A stretch of DNA of 64,000 bases from the NCBI RefSeq assembly GCF_009834125.1, contig NZ_CP047146.1, positions 6,069,501-6,133,500 of the forward strand, in the 5' to 3' direction. The DNA comes from Streptomyces sp. GS7. Its GTDB lineage: Bacteria > Actinomycetota > Actinomycetes > Streptomycetales > Streptomycetaceae. The notes under the pieces were generated by a model that saw only the letters and a program-made list of their open reading frames with translations, was not told where the DNA came from and ran no database searches. The translations under genes were made by a program, and so were the position numbers. This document shows positions 1 through 7,994 of this stretch, in pieces; the first letter of the stretch is position 1, and every line of letters starts with the position of its first letter.

Positions 1-192
1 CTCGCGCTGCCGGCGGTAGGCGGCCTGCCGCTCCCGGTGCATCCGCGCCATGGCGCGCTCCGCGGCCCGCGCCTGCCGCTCCTGTTCCCGCTGCCGCTGT
101 ACCTGCGCACGGTGCTCGGCCTCCTGCCGGCGCTGCTGCTGGCGCTGCGCCTCGGCCCAGATGCCGACTAACCCTTGGGAACGGCGGCTCAT
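1..192 (-). CDS. N-terminal fragment of a charged coiled-coil protein, probably Mrr-like restriction endonuclease family (partial)
   Basis: Only the first 64 codons are inside the window; the gene runs off the left edge. Translation begins at the ATG at 192 (MSRRSQGLVGIWAEAQ) and continues into a helix made almost wholly of Arg, Gln, Glu and Ala, a long coiled coil. Streptomyces proteins annotated as Mrr-type restriction endonucleases have this kind of N-terminus ahead of the nuclease domain; that assignment is from memory of the family, since the catalytic part is outside. A GGAGG lies about 13 bases upstream and a TAAAGT hexamer near 285-290 could be its -10 box. It could instead be another coiled-coil protein. 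Confidence 0.6.
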   Translation of the reverse strand, partial: MSRRSQGLVGIWAEAQRQQQRRQEAEHRAQVQRQREQERQARAAERAMARMHRERQAAYRRQRE

Positions 193-604
193 CTCGCGGT
201 ACGTCCTCCCCCGGGGCGCCCGCCCCCGGAACTCTGCGGCAGCGGTCGCGTCTGCCGCGTTTGCCGTGTCTTTGGTGGTCGGTCCGACTTTATCGGGGGG
301 CACGGCGCGCCCATCAGGGGGCGGGCGCGGCGGGCGGCGGCGGGGGGCGTCGGCCGGCCGTCGCGGCGCGCATCCGGGCCGATGTCTCGGCGGGGCCGTC
401 GTCCTCGGGTACGCCGGGCACCAGTCGCCTCCGACGCGGCCGCCCCGGACCGGCTCGTCACCCGTCGCCACCCGCTCGCCGGCACCGAAACCGCCCTGAC
501 GTCCGGGGCTCGGCACGCCACCTCCGTCAAGGCGGTGGCATTGCCCCAGCGGTGACGGCCGGAGCGGGCGGCACGGCGGGATCCGGCCGGGCCTGTCCGG
601 TGGG
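193..604. other. Intergenic region, no gene seen
   Basis: This 412-base gap lies between the leftward partial gene and the 3' end of the GH105 gene. It is extremely GC-rich and its open frames are low-complexity Arg/Pro/Ala strings. It contains the presumed promoter of the left gene around 285-290. I see no RNA gene or clear terminator. Confidence 0.5.
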
Positions 605-1747
605 TCAGCCGCCCAGTGCGGCCATTTCCGTGCCCGCCAGCAGAAAGCCCCCGACGCCGAAATCGGCGGTGGAGTCATAGGTGACCGGCTGGCCCGACTC
701 CGGCCGGTCACCGGCTTTTTGGACATATCCCAGAAAGCCGTCGGGATGGACCGCGGTGGTCACCATCGCATTCCACGCACGGGCCGCCACGGACCGGTAA
801 AGGCCGGCGGGGACGACGCCGGTGCGGACCGCGTACGCCATCCCGAACGTGAAGAAGGCGGTACCGCTGGTCTCCGGTCCCGGCAGCTGTCCGGGGTCGG
901 CCAGGTTCACATTCCAGAACCCGTCCGGTCTCTGCACGGTCCGCAGCGCGGCCAGCTGGCCGGCGAACGTACGGCGGTACCCGGCCACCGGCGCGAACGT
1001 GTCCGGCAGCGCCGCGAGCACCTTGGCGTGCGCGCCCGCCACCCAGCCGTTCCCGCGCGACCACAGCACCGGCTTGCCGTTCGGGGACGCGATGCCGCCC
1101 GGCAGGAAGCGCTTGTCGCGGTACCAGAGGCCGGTGGCGCGGTCGTAGAGGCCGGGCCCGCCCTCGGCGCTCTTGGTGTGGGTGTACAGGGCGTGCATCG
1201 CGTCCCAGTAGGAGCGGTCGTCGCGCAGCGCGCCGAGCCGGGCGAACGGCGGCATCGCCATGTGCAGCGCGTCGTCCCACCACCAGTCGTCGTGCCGCTG
1301 CGCCGCGGTCTCGGCCATCCGCCGCAGCGACTCCTCGATGGCGGCGACCTTCGCCTGGTCGGGAACGGGGTCCAGGGCGTACAGGTCGAGGTAGACCTGG
1401 CCCGCGCAGTGGTCGTCGGCGTGCCGGGTGGCGACGCCGTTGTGCAGGCCGTACCCGTGCTTCTCGGCCCAACCGCGCGCATAGGCGAGGTAGCGGGGCT
1501 CGCGGGTGAGGGCGTGCAGTGCCATCAGCCCGCTGAAGAAGGTGGCGCAGGCCCACTGGTTGTCGCCGGGGTCGGGGTGCGCGCCGATCCAGTGGTCGGC
1601 GACCCGGCGCAATACGGCGACGGTCGCGGCGCGGGCCGGCGGCCGGTGGTCGGGCACCCGGCCGGTCGCGGCGGCGGCCGGCCGCGCGGGCAGCGCGGTG
1701 CCGGCCGCGAGCGCCGCGCCGGTGGTGAGGAATTGCCGACGTTCCAT
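605..1747 (-). CDS. Secreted glycoside hydrolase family 88/105 protein (unsaturated rhamnogalacturonyl hydrolase-like)
   Basis: A 380-residue protein related to YteR/YesR enzymes, which remove the unsaturated uronic acid from pectin-derived oligosaccharides by hydrating its double bond. The start at 1747 is chosen because GGAGGGG lies just upstream and it gives a twin-arginine-like signal (MERRQFLTTG, then an Ala-rich stretch ending AAAA). The mature part is an (alpha/alpha)6 fold by family. WWWDDALHMAMP near residues 155-166 carries the Asp expected to be catalytic; WSRGNGWV near 235 and SGTAFFTFGMAY near 300 are further family motifs. Length is normal. No sugar transporter or other pectin gene is adjacent, so the substrate is inferred from the family only. 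Confidence 0.85.
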   Translation of the reverse strand: MERRQFLTTGAALAAGTALPARPAAAATGRVPDHRPPARAATVAVLRRVADHWIGAHPDPGDNQWACATFFSGLMALHALTREPRYLAYARGWAEKHGYGLHNGVATRHADDHCAGQVYLDLYALDPVPDQAKVAAIEESLRRMAETAAQRHDDWWWDDALHMAMPPFARLGALRDDRSYWDAMHALYTHTKSAEGGPGLYDRATGLWYRDKRFLPGGIASPNGKPVLWSRGNGWVAGAHAKVLAALPDTFAPVAGYRRTFAGQLAALRTVQRPDGFWNVNLADPGQLPGPETSGTAFFTFGMAYAVRTGVVPAGLYRSVAARAWNAMVTTAVHPDGFLGYVQKAGDRPESGQPVTYDSTADFGVGGFLLAGTEMAALGG

Positions 1748-2149
1748 GAAGACACCCCTCCGGGACTCCTGCATTCATGTCCACGAACAGCGTTCTGCCA
1801 CATGAGGAACGGCGAGGACATGGTGGCAGCCAACTCCCGCCGGCGGAAGGGGGGATCCTGGCCCGCCATTGCCTTTACCGAATGCGCCCATTACCTTTGT
1901 CGCCGTGACTACCGGGTCGGCCATGGGCCACGAGCGAGTGGGGCACCCGGTCACTTCGTGACCGCGCGGCGGGTGAGAGACCCGCCCCCTTGCCCCTCGC
2001 CTCCGCATTCCGCGCGGATCGCGCGCGACTTTCTTCCTCCACCACGGGCACAGCCCTGCGCTGCCGTTCGCAGCGCGCTGCCGCGTGGTCAATTCCGCCT
2101 GCAATCCCCCCTGCCCGAAACACATTTTTCCCTGGAGACGAACACCCTT
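1748..2149. promoter_or_regulatory. Divergent intergenic region with a CTGCCA/TGGCAG inverted repeat
   Basis: This 402-base region separates the leftward GH105 gene from the rightward reductase-hemerythrin gene and must hold both promoters. An interrupted inverted repeat, CTGCCA (1795-1800) with TGGCAG (1824-1829), lies about 50 bases upstream of the GH105 start and could be an operator. Nothing coding was recognised. Confidence 0.35.
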
Positions 2150-2992
2150 ATGCCCAACCCCTTCAACCAGCAGGTCATCGACGAGTTCCGCGCCAACCGC
2201 GGCCGGGTCGGCGGCCCCTTCGAGGGCGGCCGGCTGATCCTGCTGACCACCACCGGGGCCCGCTCCGGCGCCCGGCACACCACCCCGGTGGCCTACCTCC
2301 CCGACGGTGGTGAGCGCATACTCGTCATCGCCTCGGCCGGCGGCGCACCGCACCACCCCGACTGGTTCCGCAACCTGGTCGCCCACCCCCGTGTCACGGT
2401 CGAGGACGGCGTCCTGACCTACGAGGCCGAGGCCGTCGTCCTGGAAGGCGAGGAACGCGACCGGGTCTTCGCCCGCGCCGCCGAGGCCAACCCCGGGTGG
2501 GCCGCGTACCAGGACAACACGACCCGCGTCCTCCCCGTGGTGGCCCTGACCTCGGTCGAGGCGGGGCCGCCGAACTTCGCCGGGGCGACACCCGGCGAGG
2601 CCATCACGATCCTGCACGACGCCTTCCGCCGGGAACTCGCCCTGATCCGCAAGGAGGTGGCCGACGCGGGCCCGGTGCTGGCCGCCCAGCTGCGCGTCAA
2701 CTGCCTGACGATCTGCCAGGGACTGCACAACCACCACAGCGGCGAGGACCGCGCGATGTTCCCGTTCCTCCGCGACCGGTGGCCCGAACTCGCCCCGGTC
2801 CTCGACCGCCTGGACGAGGAGCACCGGAAGATCGCGGCGCTCCTCGACGAACTCCGGCAGGTGATATCCGGCGACGGCGCCGAGCCGGGACGGCTGCTCG
2901 CCGAGGTCGACCGGCTGACCGAGGCGTTGGAGGCGCATCTGGCGTACGAGGAGGAGCAGTTGATACCGGTGCTGGACGCCATGGCTCCCTGA
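2150..2992 (+). CDS. Deazaflavin-dependent nitroreductase (DDN-type) fused to a hemerythrin HHE domain
   Basis: A 280-residue two-domain protein. Residues 1-135 match the F420H2-dependent DDN/quinone-reductase family, with LLTTTGARSGARHTTPV at 31-47 and GAPHHPDWFRNLVAHP at 65-80. Residues 150-276 form a four-helix hemerythrin-like domain whose iron-ligand pattern is visible: H156, H193, H195/H196, E199, H225, H263 and E268. Family members use reduced F420 to reduce quinones or nitro compounds; the HHE domain suggests a di-iron centre that senses or binds oxygen, NO or redox state. The ATG at 2150 has GGAG about 12 bases upstream. An in-frame reading extends far upstream but lacks family homology. 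Start and domain calls are firm; substrate unknown. Confidence 0.85.
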   Translation: MPNPFNQQVIDEFRANRGRVGGPFEGGRLILLTTTGARSGARHTTPVAYLPDGGERILVIASAGGAPHHPDWFRNLVAHPRVTVEDGVLTYEAEAVVLEGEERDRVFARAAEANPGWAAYQDNTTRVLPVVALTSVEAGPPNFAGATPGEAITILHDAFRRELALIRKEVADAGPVLAAQLRVNCLTICQGLHNHHSGEDRAMFPFLRDRWPELAPVLDRLDEEHRKIAALLDELRQVISGDGAEPGRLLAEVDRLTEALEAHLAYEEEQLIPVLDAMAP

Positions 2993-3017
2993 ACGGCGGG
3001 CGACGGGCACCGCGCGC

Positions 3018-4580
3018 TCAGATCAGACCGCCGTGCCCGGCCCAATAGGGCTCCCGCAGCTGCCGCTTGAAGAGTTTCCCGGACTCGTCGCGCGGCAGCA
3101 GCTCCTCGAACACCACGGCCCTGGGCACCTTGTACCCGGCGAGCCGCTCCGCGACGTGGGCGCGTACCGCCGCGGCGCTGAGCCGCACGCCGGGCTCGGT
3201 CTGGAGGTGGGCGGCCAGCACCTCGCCGAACTCCTCGTCGGGTATGCCGAACACCGCCACGTCCCGCACCCCCTCCAGCGACAGCAGACATCCCTCGATC
3301 TCCGCCGGATAGATGTTGACCCCGCCGGAGATCACCATGTCGTTGCGCCGGTCGCTGAGATAGAGGTAGCCGTCCTCGTCGAGATGCCCGATGTCTCCGA
3401 TGGTGACGTATCCGGGGAGCCCCGGTGCCTCCATCGTGGCGCGCTTGTCCGGGTCGCCGAGATAGGTGAACCGGGGCCAGTCGTCAGCGGGTTTGAGGTA
3501 GATCTCGCCGGTGGAGCCGTTCGGCAGCGGCTTCCCGGCGGGATCGAGGACGACGACCCCGCAGGTACCCTCGGCGCGGCCCACGGTGCCCGGGTGGGCG
3601 AGCCATTCGGCGCTGTCGCACCAGGTCACCGCGCCGGTCTCGCTGCCGCCGTAGTACTCCAGCAGTACCGGCCCGAGCCAGTCGATCATGGCGTGTTTGA
3701 CATGCGGCGGACAGGGCGCGGCGGCGTGCACGACGGAGGTGAGCGAGGACACGTCGTAGCGCTCGCGGACGTCCTTGGGCAGCCGCAGCAGCCGTACGAA
3801 CATGGTGGGCACCATCTGCACGTGCTGGATGCGGTGCCGTGCGACCAGCCGCAGGAACTCCTCGGCGTCGAAGCGCGGCATCAGCGTGATGTCCAGCCCC
3901 GCGGCGAGCGCGAGCACCGCCTGCTGGCTGGGCGACGCGTGGTAGAGGGGGGCGGGGATCAGCGTAGGGCTGCCGGGCGCGACGGCGAAGTACTCCAGGA
4001 AGGACTCCACCGCTTCGGCCAGCCGGTCCGGGCCGAGCGGTTCGCGGAGAACTCCCTTGGGGCGGCCGGTCGTTCCGGAGCTGTAGATGACGGTGGGCGG
4101 CCTCTCGTCGGCGGGCCGCGCCAGCGGCTGATGCTCCATCAGCCAGTCGTCCAGGAGCGGGTGCCGGCCGGTCGCGGCCGGGGCGGCGAAACCGCAGGCG
4201 GCCGCGACACCGGCCGGCACGGCGGCCTCGATGATCCGTACGCCGTCGGGGAGCACGGCGGTCACCGCCGGCAGCAGATCGGTGTGGACGAAGACCACCT
4301 TGCTCCCGCTGTCGGTGAGCACATGCCGCAGGTCGTCCTGCTTGAAGTGCCAGTTGACGGGGACCGCGGAGGCGCCGAGCTGGGCGGCGGCGGCCGTGAT
4401 CTCCAGATGCGCGGGCTCGTTGCGCAGCACGACGGCGATCCGGTCACCGGGGGCGACTCCCCACGCGCGCAGACCGGTTGCCATCCGCCCGGCACGGTCG
4501 AGGAATTCCGGATAGCCGCGTTCATGTCCCGCGGAACGGATGGCGGGTGCGCCGGCGGCGGAGTGGGCGGCGGCTTCCAT
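3018..4580 (-). CDS. Acyl-CoA synthetase, AMP-binding superfamily
   Basis: A 520-residue adenylate-forming ligase that would activate a carboxylic acid with ATP and join it to CoA. All core motifs are present: the P-loop IYSSGTTGRPKGV near residue 165, EYYGGSETG near 315, GDIGHLDEDGYLYLSDR with the adjacent MVISGGVNIYP hinge near 405-430, and the C-terminal PRDESGKLFKRQ with the catalytic Lys. The start at 4580 has GGAGG five bases upstream. It converges on the reductase-hemerythrin gene with only 25 bases between stops. The acid cannot be read from the sequence; medium- or long-chain fatty or aromatic acids are all possible. Confidence 0.9.
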   Translation of the reverse strand: MEAAAHSAAGAPAIRSAGHERGYPEFLDRAGRMATGLRAWGVAPGDRIAVVLRNEPAHLEITAAAAQLGASAVPVNWHFKQDDLRHVLTDSGSKVVFVHTDLLPAVTAVLPDGVRIIEAAVPAGVAAACGFAAPAATGRHPLLDDWLMEHQPLARPADERPPTVIYSSGTTGRPKGVLREPLGPDRLAEAVESFLEYFAVAPGSPTLIPAPLYHASPSQQAVLALAAGLDITLMPRFDAEEFLRLVARHRIQHVQMVPTMFVRLLRLPKDVRERYDVSSLTSVVHAAAPCPPHVKHAMIDWLGPVLLEYYGGSETGAVTWCDSAEWLAHPGTVGRAEGTCGVVVLDPAGKPLPNGSTGEIYLKPADDWPRFTYLGDPDKRATMEAPGLPGYVTIGDIGHLDEDGYLYLSDRRNDMVISGGVNIYPAEIEGCLLSLEGVRDVAVFGIPDEEFGEVLAAHLQTEPGVRLSAAAVRAHVAERLAGYKVPRAVVFEELLPRDESGKLFKRQLREPYWAGHGGLI

Positions 4581-4686
4581 GGTGCCTCCATCGAGTGCGG
4601 CCAGGACCGGCGCACTCACCGGTCCGGCCCATTGAACAGCCAACCCGGGCCGCCCACCAGAGCGCGCTGCGCCATCCGTTGTTCCC

Positions 4687-5310
4687 CCCACGTTGCCGGC
4701 TTTCCCGCCGCGGGGGAGCGGGTGCGGTTTTCCCGCCTTCGGCGGGAGCGGGAAGGGTGAGTGGTCGGTTTTCCGCCTTCGGCGGAGAGGGTGTTCGGGG
4801 TGGGGCCCCGGGTGGGTGGTGGGTGCCGGGTGCGGGGCCTCCGGGGTGGTGTCGTGGACTGCTGCGCTTTACGTCCACGACACCACCCCTCCGGCCCCAC
4901 ACCCTCCCGTACGTCAGCGGGACCCCACCCCTGAGGGAGGAAGGGAGGCCCTCGGTACTCACGCCCAACCCGCGCTTCTGCTCCCAGGGTCACCACGACG
5001 GCCCGAACAACCCCATCCCCCACCGGGCGGGGGCGCCCCGCCGGCGGGAGGGGGCGGGCCGGAGGCGCCTGTGTTGTGGACGTAAAGCGAAGCAGTCCAC
5101 AACACAGGCGCCGGAGGCCCGGCCCCGCCACCCACAAGGCGCCCCGGCCCACAACCCCTTCCGCTCCCGCCGAAGGCGGGAAAACCGCACCCGCTCCCCC
5201 GCGGCGGGAAAGCCGGCAACGTGGGAGTCACCCCCGGTGGGCAACCGCGGCGGGAAAGCCGGCTACGTGGGGGTCACCCCCGGTGGGAAAGACGGCAACG
5301 TGGGCCGCAC
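4687..5310. repeat. Nested inverted-repeat region with two hairpins and tandem repeats
   Basis: A 620-base non-coding block with layered symmetry. The outer arms 4687-4751 and 5161-5225 are a perfect 65-base inverted repeat. Each holds a small hairpin (CCCGCC TTC GGCGGG). Inside lie two large hairpins: 4843-4859 pairs perfectly with 4873-4889 (17 bp), and 5064-5081 with 5095-5112 (18 bp). Both have 13-base loops that are reverse complements of each other with one mismatch (TGCTGCGCTTTAC and GTAAAGCGAAGCA). The stem sequences differ outside a shared GTGGAC/GTCCAC core, yet each is fully self-complementary. From 5203 to 5310 a unit of about 45 bases (GGGAAAGCCGGC, ACGTGGG, CACCCCCGG) repeats two to three times and stops just before the next gene. 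No coding function is evident. Confidence 0.85.
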
Positions 5311-5329
5311 CCTCCTATCCTCAAGGACC

Positions 5330-5905
5330 ATGAACAACAACGACGTCCTGCGCACCCACGGCGAGGCGCTGAAGCTCTTCGGGTCCCGGGTCCATGCCAT
5401 CCAGGAGGACCAGTGGGAGGCGCCCACGCCGTGCACGGAGTGGTCGGTGTTCGATCTGGTGAACCACGTCACCGCCGAGCAGCTGTGGGTGCCGCGCCTG
5501 GTGCGCGACGGTGCCACCATCGCCGAGGTGGGCCCGGATTTCGACGGTGACCAGCTCGGCGAGGATCCGGTCGGGGTCTGGGACCGGGCGTCGACGGCCG
5601 CCATGGCGGCGTTCGCCGAGCCGGGCGCGCTGCACCGCTCGGTCCACCTCTCGTACGGCACGGCACCGGCCGACGCGTACTGCTCGCAGATGACCGCCGA
5701 CGCCGTGGTGCACACCTGGGACCTCTCCCGCGCGATCGGCGCCGAGGAACGGCTGCCGGACCATCTGGCGAAGGCGGCGCTGCGCGAAGTGGAGCCGTAC
5801 GCCGGGAAGCTGGAGGGGTCCGGACTGTTCGCCACCCCGGTGGAGCCGCCGGAGGACGCGGACGATCTGACGCGGCTGCTGTGTCTGCTCGGGCGTCGGC
5901 CCTGA
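5330..5905 (+). CDS. TIGR03086 / mycothiol-dependent maleylpyruvate isomerase-like (DinB superfamily) protein
   Basis: A 191-residue metal-binding protein of the DinB/MDMPI superfamily common in actinomycetes. Diagnostic segments are PTPCTEWSVFDLVNHV near residues 33-48, with the metal-ligand His, and ADAVVHTWDLSRAIG near 125-139, with the second conserved His. Such proteins bind a divalent metal, and some use mycothiol; the reaction here is unknown. The ATG at 5330 follows AAGGA by two bases, a short spacing, and a TATCCT hexamer at 5315-5320 could be the -10 of a very short leader. The repeat block ends about 20 bases upstream, so promoter and repeats adjoin. Confidence 0.8.
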   Translation: MNNNDVLRTHGEALKLFGSRVHAIQEDQWEAPTPCTEWSVFDLVNHVTAEQLWVPRLVRDGATIAEVGPDFDGDQLGEDPVGVWDRASTAAMAAFAEPGALHRSVHLSYGTAPADAYCSQMTADAVVHTWDLSRAIGAEERLPDHLAKAALREVEPYAGKLEGSGLFATPVEPPEDADDLTRLLCLLGRRP

Positions 5906-5986
5906 CCCGGAGCGGGGCCAGGGCCGGCGGAGCGGGACCGCCGGGCGCTCACCGGGAATCGGGCCGGGGAGCGCCGCGGGCCGCGG

Positions 5987-6172
5987 TCAGTCGATGCCGC
6001 GGAAGATGTGCGGTTCGACGGGATCCTCCTCGCAGCCGGCGAGACGCACCGGGCCGCAGCGATCCCAGGCTTCGAGGTTGCGGACTTCCTTGATACGGCC
6101 GGGGCGCTCGCCCTGCTTCAAACGGGGCTGCTTGTTCTGAGCCTTGTGCAAAGCCACCACGTACTCCTTCAT
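5987..6172 (-). CDS. Small hypothetical protein (61 aa)
   Basis: An unrecognised 61-residue basic protein beginning MKEYVVALHKAQNKQ and ending PHIFRGID. It contains two Cys (DRCGPVRLAGCEED) and is rich in Lys, Arg and Glu, with no signal peptide or membrane segment. Most codons end in G or C, unlike the random frames nearby, which is the main reason to believe it. The ATG at 6172 has no good Shine-Dalgarno sequence. A strong intrinsic terminator in the same orientation lies about 190 bases upstream at 6364-6400. I know no function for it. Confidence 0.5.
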   Translation of the reverse strand: MKEYVVALHKAQNKQPRLKQGERPGRIKEVRNLEAWDRCGPVRLAGCEEDPVEPHIFRGID

Positions 6173-6363
6173 CGAGGTATTGGTTCCGACGCGGTGGCGC
6201 CTTGTTCACAGACCGGGAGGTCGGCCAGGGTTCGTGGCGTTCCCGCGACGGGCCAATGGTGTTGGCGTCTCCCAGAAGGGTCGTCCGTCGCCCTCCAGAA
6301 TATCGACGCCCCTCGTGCGCCGCTCGACTTTTTCCGGCGATAAAGGCATGTCAGGGGAACGGG

Positions 6364-6400
6364 AAAAAACCGCCCCCGTGTGCGACAAGGGCACAGGGGC
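6364..6400 (-). terminator. Rho-independent terminator on the minus strand, without an obvious upstream gene
   Basis: On the minus strand a 9-bp stem (GCCCCTGTG with CACGGGGGC, one G-U pair) and an 11-base loop are followed by GG and six T residues (complement of 6364-6369). This is a textbook intrinsic terminator for leftward transcription. No minus-strand gene lies immediately upstream, since the LMF gene is on the other strand. It may end antisense transcription, define a short untranslated RNA, or attenuate the small ORF at 5987-6172. Confidence 0.6.
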
Positions 6401-6460
6401 GCGGCATACGGTGCGTCACTCACCCGAATGGCAGTCCGCGGGCTCGCCGGAGCAGCCGGG

Positions 6461-6488
6461 TTGCCGGGTCCGTCCGCTTCCGTAGGCT
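6461..6488 (+). promoter_or_regulatory. Promoter for the lipase-maturation-factor-like gene
   Basis: TTGCCG at 6461-6466 and TAGGCT at 6483-6488 are spaced by 16 bases. The -10 box lies 6 bases before the GTG at 6495, the geometry of a leaderless actinobacterial transcript. Confidence 0.5.
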
Positions 6489-6494
6489 GGGAAG

Positions 6495-7994
6495 GTGGCC
6501 CGCTTCGCGGCGGTCACCCTCCCGCGCGCCGCGTCCTCGGCCGGTGGCGGCGGTGCTACCCATGTGCGCGTGGAATGGTTCTCGGATCCTGGTGCATGGC
6601 TCGGGCGGCTGGTGTTCCAGCGGATGCTGGCGGTGCTCTATTGCGTGGCGTTCGTCGCGGCGGCCCGACAGTTCCGGGCGCTGCTGGGGGCGCGCGGGAT
6701 GCTGCCGATCCCCGACTTCGTGGCGCGGGTGCCGTTCCGGCTCTCGCCGTCGGTCTTCCAGCTGCACTACTCGGACCGGTTCTTCGCGGCCTGGGCGTGG
6801 AGCGGCGCGGTGCTCGCGGCGGGGGTGGCGGCGGGCGGGGCGGACGCGGTGCCGCTGGGGGCGGCGATGGCCGTGTGGGCGGTGCTGTGGGCGATGTATC
6901 TGTCCGTCGTCAATGTGGGGCAGACCTGGTACGGCTTCGGCTGGGAGACGCTGCTGCTGGAGGCGGGGGCGCTGGCGGTCTTCCTCGGCAATGCCGACAC
7001 CGCTCCCCCGGTGCTGGTCATGTGGCTGCTGCGCTGGCTGCTGTTCCGGGTGGAGTTCGGGGCCGGGCTGATCAAGATGCGCGGCGACAGCTGCTGGCGC
7101 GATCTGACGTGCCTCTACTACCACCATGAGACCCAGCCGATGCCGGGGCCGCTGAGCTGGTTCTTCCACCGTCTGCCGAAGCCGCTGCACCGGGTGGAGA
7201 CCGGCGCCAACCACGTCGCCCAACTCGTCCTTCCGGTCCTGCTGTTCACCCCGCAGCCGGTGGCCGGATGGGCGGCCCTCGGGATGGCCGCCACCCAGCT
7301 GTGGCTGGTGCTGTCCGGCAACTTCTCCTGGCTGAACTGGGTGACCATCGCGCTCGCCCTGTCGGCCGCCGCCCCGCTGTGGGCCGGTCCACCGCCGTCG
7401 CCGGGCGCACCGCCGGTGTGGTTCGAGGTGCTGGTCGTCGCCGCCGCGGCGGGCGTCGTCGGGCTCAGCTACCGTCCGGCGCGCAATCTGCTGTCCAGGG
7501 CGCAGCTGATGAACACCTCGTTCGAGCCGCTGCATCTGGTCAATTCCTACGGCGCGTTCGGCAGCATCACCCGGGTGCGCCGTGAGGTCGTCGTCGAGGG
7601 CACCGAGGACGCGGTGAGCGGGCCGGACACGGTCTGGAAGGCGTACGAGTTCCACGGCAAGCCGGGTGAACCGTCCCGTCTGCCGCGCCAGTTCGCCCCG
7701 TATCACCTGCGGCTGGACTGGCTGATGTGGTTCGCGGCGCTGTCGCCGGCCTATGCGCGGTCGTGGTTCCTGCCGTTCGTGGCGCGGCTGCTGGAGAACG
7801 ACCGGGACACCCTGCGGCTGCTGCGCCGCAACCCGTTCCCCGATCTGCCGCCGGCGCGGGTGCGGGCCCGGGTCTTCCGCTACCGCTTCACGACCTGGCG
7901 GGAACTGCGGGAGACCGGTGAGTGGTGGCACCGGAGCGCGGAGCGGGAGTTCCTGGCGCCGGTGTCGCGGTCAGCTCTGCTCGGAAGGCGATGA
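6495..7994 (+). CDS. Lipase maturation factor family membrane protein
   Basis: A polytopic membrane protein of up to 499 residues, similar to LMF1/HTTM-type proteins. Recognisable segments are FQRMLAVLYCVAFVAA, LHYSDRFFAAWAWSG, NVGQTWYGFGWETLLLEAG, LLRWLLFRVEFGAGLIKMR and WRDLTCLYYHHETQPMPG, with about eight hydrophobic spans. The soluble C-terminal part has NSYGAFGSITRVRREVVVEG. Animal LMF1 helps lipases fold in the ER; the bacterial role is unknown. The GTG at 6495 sits six bases after a -10 box, so a leaderless start fits, but homologues usually begin near VEWFSDPG, so GTG at 6570 (474 residues) is an alternative. The 3' end overlaps the convergent TPR gene by 107 bases. Confidence 0.8.
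   Translation: MARFAAVTLPRAASSAGGGGATHVRVEWFSDPGAWLGRLVFQRMLAVLYCVAFVAAARQFRALLGARGMLPIPDFVARVPFRLSPSVFQLHYSDRFFAAWAWSGAVLAAGVAAGGADAVPLGAAMAVWAVLWAMYLSVVNVGQTWYGFGWETLLLEAGALAVFLGNADTAPPVLVMWLLRWLLFRVEFGAGLIKMRGDSCWRDLTCLYYHHETQPMPGPLSWFFHRLPKPLHRVETGANHVAQLVLPVLLFTPQPVAGWAALGMAATQLWLVLSGNFSWLNWVTIALALSAAAPLWAGPPPSPGAPPVWFEVLVVAAAAGVVGLSYRPARNLLSRAQLMNTSFEPLHLVNSYGAFGSITRVRREVVVEGTEDAVSGPDTVWKAYEFHGKPGEPSRLPRQFAPYHLRLDWLMWFAALSPAYARSWFLPFVARLLENDRDTLRLLRRNPFPDLPPARVRARVFRYRFTTWRELRETGEWWHRSAEREFLAPVSRSALLGRR

Noticed and set aside
719..2149. Long in-frame extension upstream of the reductase-hemerythrin gene
   Set aside because: It is antisense to the GH105 gene, has no family similarity and is Arg/Gly/Val-rich; the ATG at 2150 matches the domain start.
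6206..6394. 62-codon minus-strand frame between the terminator and the small ORF
   Set aside because: It crosses the terminator hairpin, has weak third-position GC bias and a TTA codon, and lacks a ribosome site.
6403..6494. Possible tRNA or known small RNA before the orphan terminator
   Set aside because: No cloverleaf or conserved T-loop is present on the minus strand.
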